From Deltaproteobacteria bacterium (GTDB taxonomy: Bacteria > Desulfobacterota > Desulfobulbia > Desulfobulbales > VMSU01): 8,812 bases of DNA. Under the pieces are notes generated by a model that made no database searches, was not told the origin of the DNA, and saw only the letters and a program-made list of their open reading frames with translations. Shown one piece after another: positions 1 through 7,375 of this stretch (the first letter of the stretch is position 1; each line of letters begins with the position of its first letter). Both the position numbers and the translations under genes were made by a program. The stretch spans positions 5,434 through 14,245 of the forward strand of contig JAJYJA010000054.1 of assembly GCA_021789795.1 (NCBI GenBank). Reading direction: 5' to 3'.

Positions 1-18
1 CCTTTTTGCGAGATCATC
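1..18. repeat. Terminal fragment of a dispersed palindromic repeat (second copy of the 2887-3069 element)
   Basis: The first 18 bases, CCTTTTTGCGAGATCATC, closely match the right end of the element further on (3053-3069, CCTTTTGCGAGCCCATC). Their reverse complement matches its left end at 2887-2903 (GATG...TCGCAAAAAG). The window therefore probably opens inside another copy of the same repeat, just upstream of the histidine kinase start. Only the end is visible, so the length and orientation of this copy cannot be judged. Confidence 0.55.
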
Positions 19-35
19 CCCGATTGGAGCCAAGA

Positions 36-2042
36 ATGAAGATTCTGATTGTTGACGACCGTGAGGAGGATCGCGTCCTGATGCGCTACGCCCTGGAACG
101 CCAGGGCTGGCGGATAAGCGAGGCCGCCGACGGCGCTGAGGCCCTTGAGCTGCTCAGGCGCGATCCGCCCGACCTGGTAATCTCCGACGCCCTGATGCCC
201 AAGCTGGACGGCTTCGGCCTGTTGCGGGCCATGAAGCAGGAGCCGGGGCTGGCCGCCACCCCCTTGGCCTTCTACACCGCCACCTACACCGAGGAGAATG
301 AATATGAGCTGGCCATGTCCCTGGGGGCCGTGGCCTTTCTGACCAAGCCCCTGCCGCCGGACGAACTGGCGAGGCGGGTCGCCGCCATCGTCGCCAATCT
401 CCCCAAGCCGGGCGCCGGGCCGGGGGCGGTGCCGGTCTCCGAGTCCGAGCGGCTCTTGGAGCGCTACTCCAACATGGTGGCCACCAAGCTGGAGGAGAAG
501 GTGCGGGAGCTGGAGCTGGCCAAGGAGACCTGGGAGAAAACCTTCAACGCCCTGCGGGACGTGGTCACCGTCCAGGACAAGGATATGCGTATCCTGCGCG
601 CCAACCAGGCGGCGGCCTGCTGTGCCGGCCAGGAGGCGGCGGGGGCGCTGATCGGCAGGACCTGCCACGAGGCCTTCCGGGGCAACCGTGAGCCCTGCCC
701 GGACTGTCCGCTGCTGCTCACCGTCCAGGACGGCCAGAGCCACTCGGGCGTCATCACCAACGGCGGTACCGACAAGACCTTTCACGTCACCTCGACCCCG
801 GTGCTCGACCCGGCGGGCCAGGTCGAGTACCTTATCCACGTGGCCCGGGACATCACCGATGAGCGCCGACTGGAGGAGGAGCTGCGCCAGGCCCATAAGA
901 TGGAGGCCATCGGCACCCTGGCCGGCGGCATCGCCCACGACTTCAACAATATCCTGGCCGCCATCCTGGGCTACGCCGAACTGGCCCAGCACAAGCTCTT
1001 GGCCGGCCAGGACCCGGACGACTACTTAAAGGAGGTGATCACCGCCGGGCTCAGGGCCAAGGAGCTGGTGCGCCAGATCCTCACCTTCAGCCGCAAGGGC
1101 GGCCAGACGGTGGGGCCGATGACCCCCTATCCCCTGGTCAAGGAGGCGCTCAAGTTCCTGCGCTCCTCCCTGCCGTCCACGGTGGTGATCCAGGAGGACA
1201 TCGATCCCAAGAGCGGGGCGCTGCTGGCCGACCCCACCAAGCTCCACCAGGTGGTGGTCAACCTCTGCACCAACGCCTTTCAGGCGATGGCTGAGGAGAA
1301 GGGCGTCCTCTCGATCAGCTTGAAGCGCCGGGAGTGGCGCGAGCTGGATACAGCGCTTAGGGCGATGCTCGCCGCCGGCCCCTATCTGGAGCTGGTCGTC
1401 CGCGACGACGGGGTGGGCATCCGGCCCGAGGACCTGCCCCACATCTTCGAGCCCTACTTCACCACCAAGGAGACCGGCAAGGGCACTGGCCTGGGTCTGG
1501 CGGTGGCGCACGGCATCGTTTACGAGATGGGGGGGATGATCCGGGTGGAGAGCGAGCCGGGCCAGGGCGCCGCCTTTCTCGTCTATCTGCCGGCCCTGCC
1601 GCTGAAGGAGGAGAACGCCGGCGCCCCCTTCACCGCCCAGGCCCGCCTGCTGCCGGGCACGGAACGGGTACTGGTGGTGGACGACGACCCGGCCTTAACC
1701 GCCATGCTGGGCGGGATGCTGGAGCGTCTGGGCTACCGGGTGACGGCCTTCAACGCCAGCGATCAGGCCCTGGCCGCCTTCACCCAGGCCCCGGACGACT
1801 TCGATCTGTTAGTCAGTGATCAGACCATGCCGCAGATGACCGGCGCCGAGCTGGTACAGGCGATTCACCTCCTGCGGCCCGAACTGCCGGTCATCATCTG
1901 CACCGGCTTCAGCGCCGTGCTCTCCGAGGACCGGGCCAAGGAGCTGAGGATCAGCCGCTACCTGCAAAAACCGGTGGGCTTGCAGGAGTTGACCAGGGCG
2001 ATGCGCGAGGCCTTGGAGGAGAAGGGCCGGGCCCAGGGTTAA
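36..2042 (+). CDS. Hybrid sensor histidine kinase, REC-PAS-HisKA-HATPase-REC
   Basis: This is a 668-residue hybrid histidine kinase with no membrane segment, so it is likely cytoplasmic. An N-terminal receiver (about 1-120) has the acidic pair D7/D8, phospho-acceptor D51, T81 and K104. A charged helical linker (about 137-170) leads to a PAS domain (about 168-285) with a Cys/His cluster: C210-H211 and C221-P-D-C224-P. The HisKA domain carries H301 in an HDFNN motif. The HATPase domain shows an N box (N409/N413), G1 (DDGVG, 457-461), F box (FEPYF, 471-475) and G2 (GKGTGLGL, 481-488). A C-terminal receiver (about 544-665) has D595, T623 and K645. All phosphotransfer residues are present, so both receivers and the kinase look active. 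The ATG at 36 is preferred because GGAG lies 6 nt upstream and the receiver's first strand starts there; an in-frame TTG at 6 lies within the repeat end. The signal sensed and the partners are unknown. Confidence 0.93.
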   Translation: MKILIVDDREEDRVLMRYALERQGWRISEAADGAEALELLRRDPPDLVISDALMPKLDGFGLLRAMKQEPGLAATPLAFYTATYTEENEYELAMSLGAVAFLTKPLPPDELARRVAAIVANLPKPGAGPGAVPVSESERLLERYSNMVATKLEEKVRELELAKETWEKTFNALRDVVTVQDKDMRILRANQAAACCAGQEAAGALIGRTCHEAFRGNREPCPDCPLLLTVQDGQSHSGVITNGGTDKTFHVTSTPVLDPAGQVEYLIHVARDITDERRLEEELRQAHKMEAIGTLAGGIAHDFNNILAAILGYAELAQHKLLAGQDPDDYLKEVITAGLRAKELVRQILTFSRKGGQTVGPMTPYPLVKEALKFLRSSLPSTVVIQEDIDPKSGALLADPTKLHQVVVNLCTNAFQAMAEEKGVLSISLKRREWRELDTALRAMLAAGPYLELVVRDDGVGIRPEDLPHIFEPYFTTKETGKGTGLGLAVAHGIVYEMGGMIRVESEPGQGAAFLVYLPALPLKEENAGAPFTAQARLLPGTERVLVVDDDPALTAMLGGMLERLGYRVTAFNASDQALAAFTQAPDDFDLLVSDQTMPQMTGAELVQAIHLLRPELPVIICTGFSAVLSEDRAKELRISRYLQKPVGLQELTRAMREALEEKGRAQG

Positions 2043-2156
2043 GCTGGCCGGGGACGGTCATTTAGGTGGCGAAGCCTGGGGCGCTCTGGTAAGTAGGGTC
2101 CGACGGCTCGTGACAACTAGGCCCTGGTGTTTTTTTATCCCCGCAAGGAGGCGGCC

Positions 2157-2888
2157 ATGAAAGACATTCCCATCCGGGACCGGATCATCCTGGCCCTTGA
2201 CGTTTCCACCCCGGAGCTGGCCCGGGAGCTGGTGCGGCGCACCGAGTCCCGGCTTGGTTTCTACAAGGTGGGGCTCCAGCTCTTCATGGCCGACTGGTTC
2301 AACACCGTCGATTGGCTGGTGGCGCGGGGCCACAAGGTGATGGTCGATCTGAAGTTCTTCGACATCCCGGAGACCGTGCATCTGGCGGTAAGGCAGCTCC
2401 TGTCCCGCCGGGTGTCGCTGGCCACGGTGCACGGCAACGACGCCATCGTGGCCGCTGCCATGCGGGCGGTGCGGGATCGGGAGGCGGAGGAGTCGTTGAA
2501 GATCCTGGCCGTCACCGTCCTGACCAGCTTTGGCGAGGGCGACCTGCGGGCCCTGGGCATGACCGGGAGCATCGAGGAACTCGTCTATCTCCGGGCCAAG
2601 CGCGCCTTGGAGATGGGTTGCGACGGGGTCGTCTCCTCGGGGCTGGAGGCGGCGAGTTTACGGGCACAATTGGGGGAGCGGCTCCTGATCGTCACCCCTG
2701 GCATCCGGCCGGGCGCCAACCTGCCAGCCGACGACCAGACCCGGGTGATGAGCGCCGGAGCGGCCATCCGGGCGGGGGCGGATCAGGTGGTGGTGGGCCG
2801 GCCCATCGCCAAGGCGGAGGAGCCGCTGTTGGTGATCGACCAGATGCAGGCCGAGATCGCCGCCGCCTTGGCTGGGGGAGAAGTTTGA
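2157..2888 (+). CDS. pyrF: Orotidine 5'-phosphate decarboxylase
   Basis: This 243-residue protein converts OMP to UMP, the last step of de novo pyrimidine synthesis, in the cytoplasm. The catalytic Lys-Asp-Lys-Asp tetrad of the family is visible as K37 (FYKVG) with D64, K66 and D69 (VDLKFFDIP). Substrate-site elements are ALD at 13-15, PGIRP at 181-185 and the phosphate-binding VVVGRP with R215. The length is normal for the short bacterial form. The ATG at 2157 is chosen because a strong AAGGAGG (2145-2151) lies 5 nt before it; a GTG at 2127 in the same frame would put this ribosome binding site inside the gene. The 114 nt gap after the kinase gene suggests separate expression or a weak link, but I see no clear promoter in it. 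The stop codon overlaps the left end of the palindromic repeat. Confidence 0.96.
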   Translation: MKDIPIRDRIILALDVSTPELARELVRRTESRLGFYKVGLQLFMADWFNTVDWLVARGHKVMVDLKFFDIPETVHLAVRQLLSRRVSLATVHGNDAIVAAAMRAVRDREAEESLKILAVTVLTSFGEGDLRALGMTGSIEELVYLRAKRALEMGCDGVVSSGLEAASLRAQLGERLLIVTPGIRPGANLPADDQTRVMSAGAAIRAGADQVVVGRPIAKAEEPLLVIDQMQAEIAAALAGGEV

Positions 2889-3069
2889 TGGCGTCGCAAA
2901 AAGACCGATCTACTGCGTCCCCGTCCAACATCAGCGGGGATTGAACAGAATTGCGGGGCGGTTTGGCTCGTTCGGCATACCATATGTATTGCCTCACTCG
3001 CCAAACACACCCCGCGCCTTGTATATCGGCCCTTTTGCTTAGCCATCGGCTGCCTTTTGCGAGCCCATC
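2887..3069. repeat. Palindromic intergenic element, MITE/REP-like, 183 bp
   Basis: Imperfect terminal inverted repeats of 27 nt pair 2887-2913 with 3021-3047; shared blocks are GATGGC, GCAAAA, CCGAT and TAC. A second copy of the outer end (CCTTTTGCGAGCCCATC, 3053-3069) follows the right arm and matches 14 of 17 bases of the left end, so the right end appears duplicated. Inside is a further strong stem-loop (2953-3015) and a small TCCCCG/CGGGGA hairpin (2918-2923 with 2935-2940). The left end begins within the pyrF stop codon. There is no credible ORF inside, so it is non-autonomous if mobile. With the similar end at 1-18 it looks like a dispersed family. I recall similar TCGCAAAAAG-ended palindromes between genes in deltaproteobacterial genomes, but could not search. 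Confidence 0.7.
2953..3015. repeat. Nested stem-loop within the palindromic element
   Basis: The left arm is GCGGGG (2953-2958) plus TTTGGC (2962-2967). It pairs with GCCAAA (3000-3005) plus CCCCGC (3010-3015) across a small internal loop of 3 by 4 nt. A second hairpin sits in its loop: GGCA/TGCC (2974-2977 with 2990-2993) and TAC/GTA around a CATAT loop. It is not followed directly by a T run, so it is not a standard terminator. It could stabilise or end the pyrF transcript, or simply be the core of the repeat. Confidence 0.65.
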
Positions 3070-3121
3070 AAGTTTGAAGGTTCAAGGGGCGTTTTTTTGG
3101 TGGTGTTTTCTTTTTTGCCTG

Positions 3122-3130
3122 TGATATGCT
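3122..3130 (+). promoter_or_regulatory. Weak candidate promoter: extended -10 for the GGDEF-pgk-tpiA-secG unit
   Basis: TG-A-TATGCT at 3122-3130 resembles an extended -10 box. It lies downstream of two T tracts (3092-3098 and 3111-3116) that could bend DNA or act as an upstream element. No good -35 hexamer is found at 16-18 nt spacing, so the call rests on the -10 alone. The rest of 3070-3222 holds a short quasi-palindrome, TTGAA-GG-TTCAA (3074-3085), and nothing else I can assign. Confidence 0.28.
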
Positions 3131-3222
3131 TAGGTACTGGTAAAGTTGACCACGCTTCGCCAGGCCTTGCTCAGTTTGGTCTGAACGCTTCGTTTGCCAT
3201 TTTTAAATCCTGGGGTCTTAAC

Positions 3223-4632
3223 ATGCCCGCCCAGATAACCGCCGCGCAGGTGCTAATAGTCGAGGACGATCCCGAGGCCAGCCGGGTCATGGGGGAGGTG
3301 GTCCGCGCCTCGGGGCTGACGGCGCGGGTCTGCGGTTCGGCGGAGGCGGGCTGGGACGCCTTTGCGGCCGATCTCCCCTATCTGGTGGTGGTGGAGTGGC
3401 ATCTGCCGGAGGCGGGCTGCCTGGCGCTGTGCCGGCGGATCAAGGCCAGTCCGGACGGCCCTTACCGCACCATCTTGGTGGTCGCCAACCACGATCCGCA
3501 GCACATCAGGCCCGAGGAGGCGCTCAAGGCCGGGGCCAGCTTCTGCATGAATCAAACCGTCTCGCACCCGACCTTCGGCGGCTGGCTGGAGATTGCCCGG
3601 CGGGGCATGGACGGTCTGATCGCCGGCGAATCGGCGGTGGCCAAGCTCGAACAGTACCGGCGGGAGATGGAGGACGTCAACGCCCAGCTTGAGGAGTCCA
3701 TCGAGCGGGCCAATCAGATGGCCATGGAGGCGGAACGGGCCTACATCGAGATCAACCAGATATTTAAGACCGTGGCCGGGGGCATAGCCCTAATCAACAA
3801 CGACTGCGAGGTGCTCCGCCACAACGAGACCTTCCGGCTCATGGCCGGGGTCTCGGCCAGCGAGGCCAAGAGCAGGAAGTGCCACCAGGTCTTTCACTCC
3901 TCCCTCTGCGATACCCCGGACTGTCCCCTGACCAAGATCAAGAACGGCGCCAAGCGGGTGGAGAGCCAGATCGAAAAGTCCGGCCCCGGCGGCGAGACGA
4001 TCTACTACCACATCGTCTCCACCCCCTTCCGCGGCCTGGCGGGCGAGCTGTTGGGCATGGTGGAGCACATCTCCGACATCACCACCCGGGTGCTGGTGGA
4101 GAACGCCCTGAAGGAGAGCGAGGCCCGCTACAAGGAACTGAGCATCGTCGATGAGCTGACCGGCCTGTTCAACAAGCGTCACTTCAACGAGATCCTGCGC
4201 TACGAGAGCGACCGCACCCGGCGCTATAAGCATCCGCCCCTGTCGCTCGTCATCATGGACATCGACAACTTCAAGCACTACAACGACACCTACGGCCACG
4301 CCGAGGGCGACAAGGTACTGGCGGCGATCGGGCAGATCATCACCCAGAGCATCAGAAACGTGGACTCCGGCAACCGTTACGGCGGCGAGGAGTTCACCGT
4401 CATCCTGCCCGCCACCCCGGGCCGGGACGCCACGGTGGTGGCGGAACGCATCCGGACCAACTTCGAGGCCTATGACTTTTATCCCCGTCCGGGCGAGAAG
4501 GTCAACAAGACCATCAGCTTGGGGGTTACCGAATTTAGGCCTGACGACACCTTGGAGAGCTTAATCAAGCGGGCGGACGCCAACCTCTACCGGGCAAAAT
4601 CATCAGGCAAAAACTGCTATTTCCTGGATTGA
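3223..4632 (+). CDS. Diguanylate cyclase with degenerate receiver and Cys-PAS domain (REC-PAS-GGDEF)
   Basis: This 469-residue cytoplasmic protein probably makes c-di-GMP from two GTP. The N-terminal receiver (about 8-128) keeps the acidic pair E14/D15-D16 region but lacks the functional residues: the phospho-acceptor Asp is E58 (VVVEWHLPEAG), the Thr/Ser position is V87 and the Lys position is Q111. A helical, probably coiled-coil linker (about 135-180) leads to a PAS domain (about 175-290) with C220-H221 and C229/C234-P, like that of the upstream kinase. The cyclase domain (about 300-469) has D-E-L-T (310-313), metal ligand D346, N354/D355 and the active GGEEF at 387-391. An RxxD inhibitory site (R378, D381) lies exactly five residues before it, so product inhibition is expected. 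The ATG at 3223 places the first receiver strand near the N-terminus, but its ribosome binding site is poor (GGGG, 7 nt upstream). The frame stays open back to GTG 3097. pgk starts 16 nt downstream, so cotranscription is likely. Confidence 0.92.
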   Translation: MPAQITAAQVLIVEDDPEASRVMGEVVRASGLTARVCGSAEAGWDAFAADLPYLVVVEWHLPEAGCLALCRRIKASPDGPYRTILVVANHDPQHIRPEEALKAGASFCMNQTVSHPTFGGWLEIARRGMDGLIAGESAVAKLEQYRREMEDVNAQLEESIERANQMAMEAERAYIEINQIFKTVAGGIALINNDCEVLRHNETFRLMAGVSASEAKSRKCHQVFHSSLCDTPDCPLTKIKNGAKRVESQIEKSGPGGETIYYHIVSTPFRGLAGELLGMVEHISDITTRVLVENALKESEARYKELSIVDELTGLFNKRHFNEILRYESDRTRRYKHPPLSLVIMDIDNFKHYNDTYGHAEGDKVLAAIGQIITQSIRNVDSGNRYGGEEFTVILPATPGRDATVVAERIRTNFEAYDFYPRPGEKVNKTISLGVTEFRPDDTLESLIKRADANLYRAKSSGKNCYFLD

Positions 4633-4648
4633 ACCAAGGAGACACGCC

Positions 4649-5824
4649 GTGAGACAACTGTCAGAGCTTAAGGTCGCCAACCGTCGCGTTTTGGTGCGGG
4701 TGGACTTCAACGTGCCGCTAAACGAGGCGGGCCAGATCACCGACGATACCCGGATCAAGGCGGTGCTGCCCACCATCCGCCACCTGATCGCCCAGGGCGC
4801 CAAGACCGTGCTCTGCTCCCACTGCGGCCGGCCCAAGGGCCAGCGGCAGCCGAAATTCAGCCTGGCGCCGATGGCCGTTCGCCTGGGAGAACTGCTGGGG
4901 CAGCCGGTGGTCATGGCCCCCGATTGCCAGGGCCCGGAGCCGATGGCCTTGGCTGCGGCCTTGCAGCCAGGACAGGTGCTGCTGCTGGAAAATCTGCGCT
5001 TCCATCCCGAGGAGCAGCAGAACGACCCCGCCTTTGCCCAGGCCCTGGCCGCCTTTGGCGACTGCTACGTCAACGACGCCTTCGCCGTCTCCCACCGGGC
5101 CGACGCCTCGGTGGAGGGCGTGACTCGCTACTTCGCCGACAAGGCGGCGGGCCTGCTACTCTACCGGGAGATCGATTTCTTCCACCAGGCGGTGACCAAC
5201 CCCTCCCGACCGCTGGTCGCCATTTTGGGCGGGGCCAAGGTGTCGAGCAAGCTCTCCGCCATTCGCAACCTGCTGGATCGGGTGGAGGTGATGCTCATCG
5301 GCGGGGCGATGGCCAACACCTTTCTGAAGGCCCAGGGCCACGCCGTGGGCGCCTCCCTGGTGGAGGACGACCTCTTGGCCACCGCCCGCGAGTTGCTGGC
5401 CCGGGCGGCAGAAAAGGGGGTGAAGGTCCACCTGCCGGTCGATTTCGTGATCGCCGACGCCTTCGCGGCCACCGCCAACACCCGCGCCGTGGCCCTTAAT
5501 CAGGTGCCGGACGGTTGGATGATCTTAGACATTGGCCCGGACACCGCCAGGCGCTTCGCCCAGGCCTTGGCCGGGGTCAAGACCATCGTCTGGAACGGGC
5601 CGATGGGGGCCTTCGAGATGCCGCCCTTTGCCGCTGGTTCCCTGGCCCTGGTGAAGGCGGTGGCCGCCAGCCCGGCTTTGTCCATCGTGGGTGGCGGCGA
5701 CACCAACGCCTTAATCAATCAGGCCGGGGCCGGAGACAAGGTGTCCTACATGTCCACCGGCGGCGGTGCCTTCCTGGAGCTGATGGAGGGCAAGCAACTG
5801 CCAGGGGTGGTGGCCTTGGGGTAA
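4649..5824 (+). CDS. pgk: Phosphoglycerate kinase
   Basis: This 391-residue cytoplasmic enzyme interconverts 1,3-bisphosphoglycerate plus ADP and 3-phosphoglycerate plus ATP in glycolysis and gluconeogenesis. Substrate-site motifs are VRVDFNVP (D19, N21), R35, SHCGRP (57-62), LENLRF (R117) and SHR (R150). Nucleotide-site motifs are GGAKVSSK (K197, K201), WNGPMGAFE (315-323), GGGDT (348-352) and the late GGGA loop (371-374). The length is normal. It starts at GTG 4649, supported by AAGGAG at 4636-4641, 7 nt upstream; GTG may lower initiation. One oddity is C59 in SHCGRP, where I expect Leu in most family members. The gene follows the diguanylate cyclase by 16 nt and precedes tpiA by 99 nt. A gap gene, a common upstream partner, is absent from the window. 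Confidence 0.97.
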   Translation: MRQLSELKVANRRVLVRVDFNVPLNEAGQITDDTRIKAVLPTIRHLIAQGAKTVLCSHCGRPKGQRQPKFSLAPMAVRLGELLGQPVVMAPDCQGPEPMALAAALQPGQVLLLENLRFHPEEQQNDPAFAQALAAFGDCYVNDAFAVSHRADASVEGVTRYFADKAAGLLLYREIDFFHQAVTNPSRPLVAILGGAKVSSKLSAIRNLLDRVEVMLIGGAMANTFLKAQGHAVGASLVEDDLLATARELLARAAEKGVKVHLPVDFVIADAFAATANTRAVALNQVPDGWMILDIGPDTARRFAQALAGVKTIVWNGPMGAFEMPPFAAGSLALVKAVAASPALSIVGGGDTNALINQAGAGDKVSYMSTGGGAFLELMEGKQLPGVVALG

Positions 5825-5864
5825 GCGGATGACGGCCGGTTGGCAAGGGGTTTGCTGAAATTTA

Positions 5865-5901
5865 TGACGGCTTAAACCGTCAGTTGTTTGCCGTAAGGCA
5901 A
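5865..5901 (+). promoter_or_regulatory. Two tandem hairpins in the pgk-tpiA spacer
   Basis: TGACGG (5865-5870) pairs with CCGTCA (5877-5882) around a CTTAAA loop. TTGCC (5888-5892) pairs with GGCAA (5897-5901) around GTAA, a GNRA-type tetraloop. The second ends 7 nt before the AAGGAG of tpiA. Neither is followed by a T run, so termination is unlikely; a role in mRNA processing or stability, or in tpiA translation, is possible. An 8-nt direct repeat, ATGACGGC, occurs at 5829 and 5864. Confidence 0.4.
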
Positions 5902-5923
5902 GGAAAATAAGGAGATTGCCGCC

Positions 5924-6673
<750 letters not shown>

Positions 6674-6708
6674 GGGTTTGCCGCTTGCGGGCGGCTTTGA
6701 AAACCAAC

Positions 6709-7239
6709 ATGCTAACCCTGCTTACCATCGTTCATTTTCTGGTCTGCATCTTCTTGATCGTCATCGTCCTGCTTCAGCACGGCAAGGGCGCCGACATGGG
6801 CGCCTCCTTCGGCGGCGGCTCCGGGCAGACGGTCTTCGGCACCGAGGGGCCGCTGCCCCTGTTGAACAAGATCACCACCGCCAGCGCCATCATCTTCATG
6901 TTCACCTCGGTGACCTTGGCCTATTATTCGACCAGCGTCTCCAGAAGCTCGGTGATGAAGGCCATCCCCGTCGCCCCGGCGGCGCGGAAGGTGGAGACGG
7001 CCCCCACCCCGGTCGAGGTGCCGATGAGCAAGGAGCCGACCAAGCCGAACGGGGAGGCGGCGCCGGATAAGTTCCCCGGCACCCCGGCCCCGGGCGAAGA
7101 GGCCAAGCCTCAGGCGGCCGAGAAGCCGGCGGCGGCGACCTCGACGGCCAAGCCCGAGGCGTTAGACTCCAAGGCGGTTCCGCCGCCGGCCAAGGCCGCC
7201 GAAAGGCCGCAGCCCAACCCTAAGGGACATAAGAAGTAA
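6709..7239 (+). CDS. secG: Preprotein translocase subunit SecG with a long low-complexity tail
   Basis: SecG is a small inner-membrane subunit that assists SecYE and SecA in protein export. The first ~75 of 176 residues show the family pattern: a membrane helix (about 3-23), the cytoplasmic loop LLQHGKGADMGASFGGGSGQ with TVFG, and a second helix (about 52-73). The remaining ~100 residues are rich in Ala, Pro, Lys and Glu, probably disordered, and make the protein much longer than minimal SecG (about 75-110 residues). The ATG at 6709 fits the usual SecG N-terminus but lacks a clear ribosome binding site. A TTG at 6685 in the same frame has GAGG (6672-6675) 9 nt upstream, overlapping the tpiA stop, and could be the real start, adding 8 residues. 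It follows tpiA closely, and the tRNA begins 15 nt after its stop. Confidence 0.92.
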   Translation: MLTLLTIVHFLVCIFLIVIVLLQHGKGADMGASFGGGSGQTVFGTEGPLPLLNKITTASAIIFMFTSVTLAYYSTSVSRSSVMKAIPVAPAARKVETAPTPVEVPMSKEPTKPNGEAAPDKFPGTPAPGEEAKPQAAEKPAAATSTAKPEALDSKAVPPPAKAAERPQPNPKGHKK

Positions 7240-7254
7240 CCCCAGTTTGACCTT

Positions 7255-7340
7255 GCCGAAGTGGTGGAATTGGTAGACACGCCATCTTGAGGGGGTGGTG
7301 ACCTCTGGTCGTGCGAGTTCGAGTCTCGCCTTCGGCACCA
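7255..7340 (+). tRNA. tRNA-Leu, anticodon GAG, CCA encoded
   Basis: This is a complete 86-nt class II tRNA. The acceptor stem is GCCGAAG (7255-7261) with CTTCGGC (7330-7336), then A and the encoded CCA (7338-7340). The D stem is GTG/CAC. The anticodon stem CCATC/GGTGG (7282-7286 with 7294-7298) closes the loop TTGAGGG, giving anticodon GAG at 7289-7291, which reads CUC and CUU. The long variable arm GACC/GGTC (7300-7303 with 7307-7310) is typical of Leu tRNAs. The T stem is GCGAG/CTCGC with loop TTCGAGT. It starts 15 nt after secG with no promoter of its own in the gap, so it is probably processed from the operon transcript. Its 3' end is the likely integration site for the island. Confidence 0.97.
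7313..7340 (+). other. Candidate attachment site (attL) at the tRNA-Leu 3' end
   Basis: P4-family integrases usually recombine at the 3' end of a tRNA gene, and the one here begins 180 nt downstream in the same direction. The T arm to CCA (7313-7340) is the expected core. The integrity of the tRNA fits insertion that rebuilds the gene. No second copy of this stretch lies in the window, so the far boundary is outside and the exact core length is unknown. Confidence 0.5.
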
Positions 7341-7353
7341 ATAGATAGAACAA

Positions 7354-7371
7354 GGACATTCGATAATGTCC
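7354..7371 (+). repeat. Perfect hairpin between the tRNA and its terminator
   Basis: GGACATT (7354-7360) and AATGTCC (7365-7371) form a perfect 7-bp stem with loop CGAT. It has no T run and sits 5 nt before the terminator hairpin. It may guide 3' processing of the tRNA precursor or be an integrase or excisionase binding site; the sequence does not decide. Confidence 0.45.
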
Positions 7372-7375
7372 GCAT

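Noticed and set aside
1026..1511. Long reverse-strand open frames opposite the kinase, pyrF, cyclase, pgk and tpiA genes
   Set aside because: These are typical antisense shadows of GC-rich genes, without ribosome binding sites or recognisable domains.
2031..2049. Hairpin across the histidine kinase stop codon (CCAG/CTGG with flanking pairs)
   Set aside because: Short, bulged and without a T run; expected by chance in such GC-rich sequence, so not called a terminator.
2110..2138. Possible pyrF promoter GTGACA-N17-TTTTAT
   Set aside because: Hexamer match is fair, but the predicted transcript start falls on the ribosome binding site, and the second box is just part of a T tract.
2888..2944. 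Short ORF of 18 codons overlapping the pyrF stop (ATG at 2888)
   Set aside because: It lies wholly in the palindromic element, has no ribosome binding site of its own apart from coupling, and resembles no protein.
3101..3118. Sigma54-like promoter (GG near 3102, GC near 3117)
   Set aside because: The spacing between GG and GC is 13 nt rather than the required 10.
3146..3174. TTGACC at 3146 as a -35 box for the cyclase gene
   Set aside because: No -10-like hexamer is found at 16-18 nt spacing.
3097..3222. N-terminal extension of the cyclase from GTG 3097
   Set aside because: The extra residues do not look like a receiver or a convincing signal peptide and the region has non-coding, T-rich composition; the ATG at 3223 fits the domain start.
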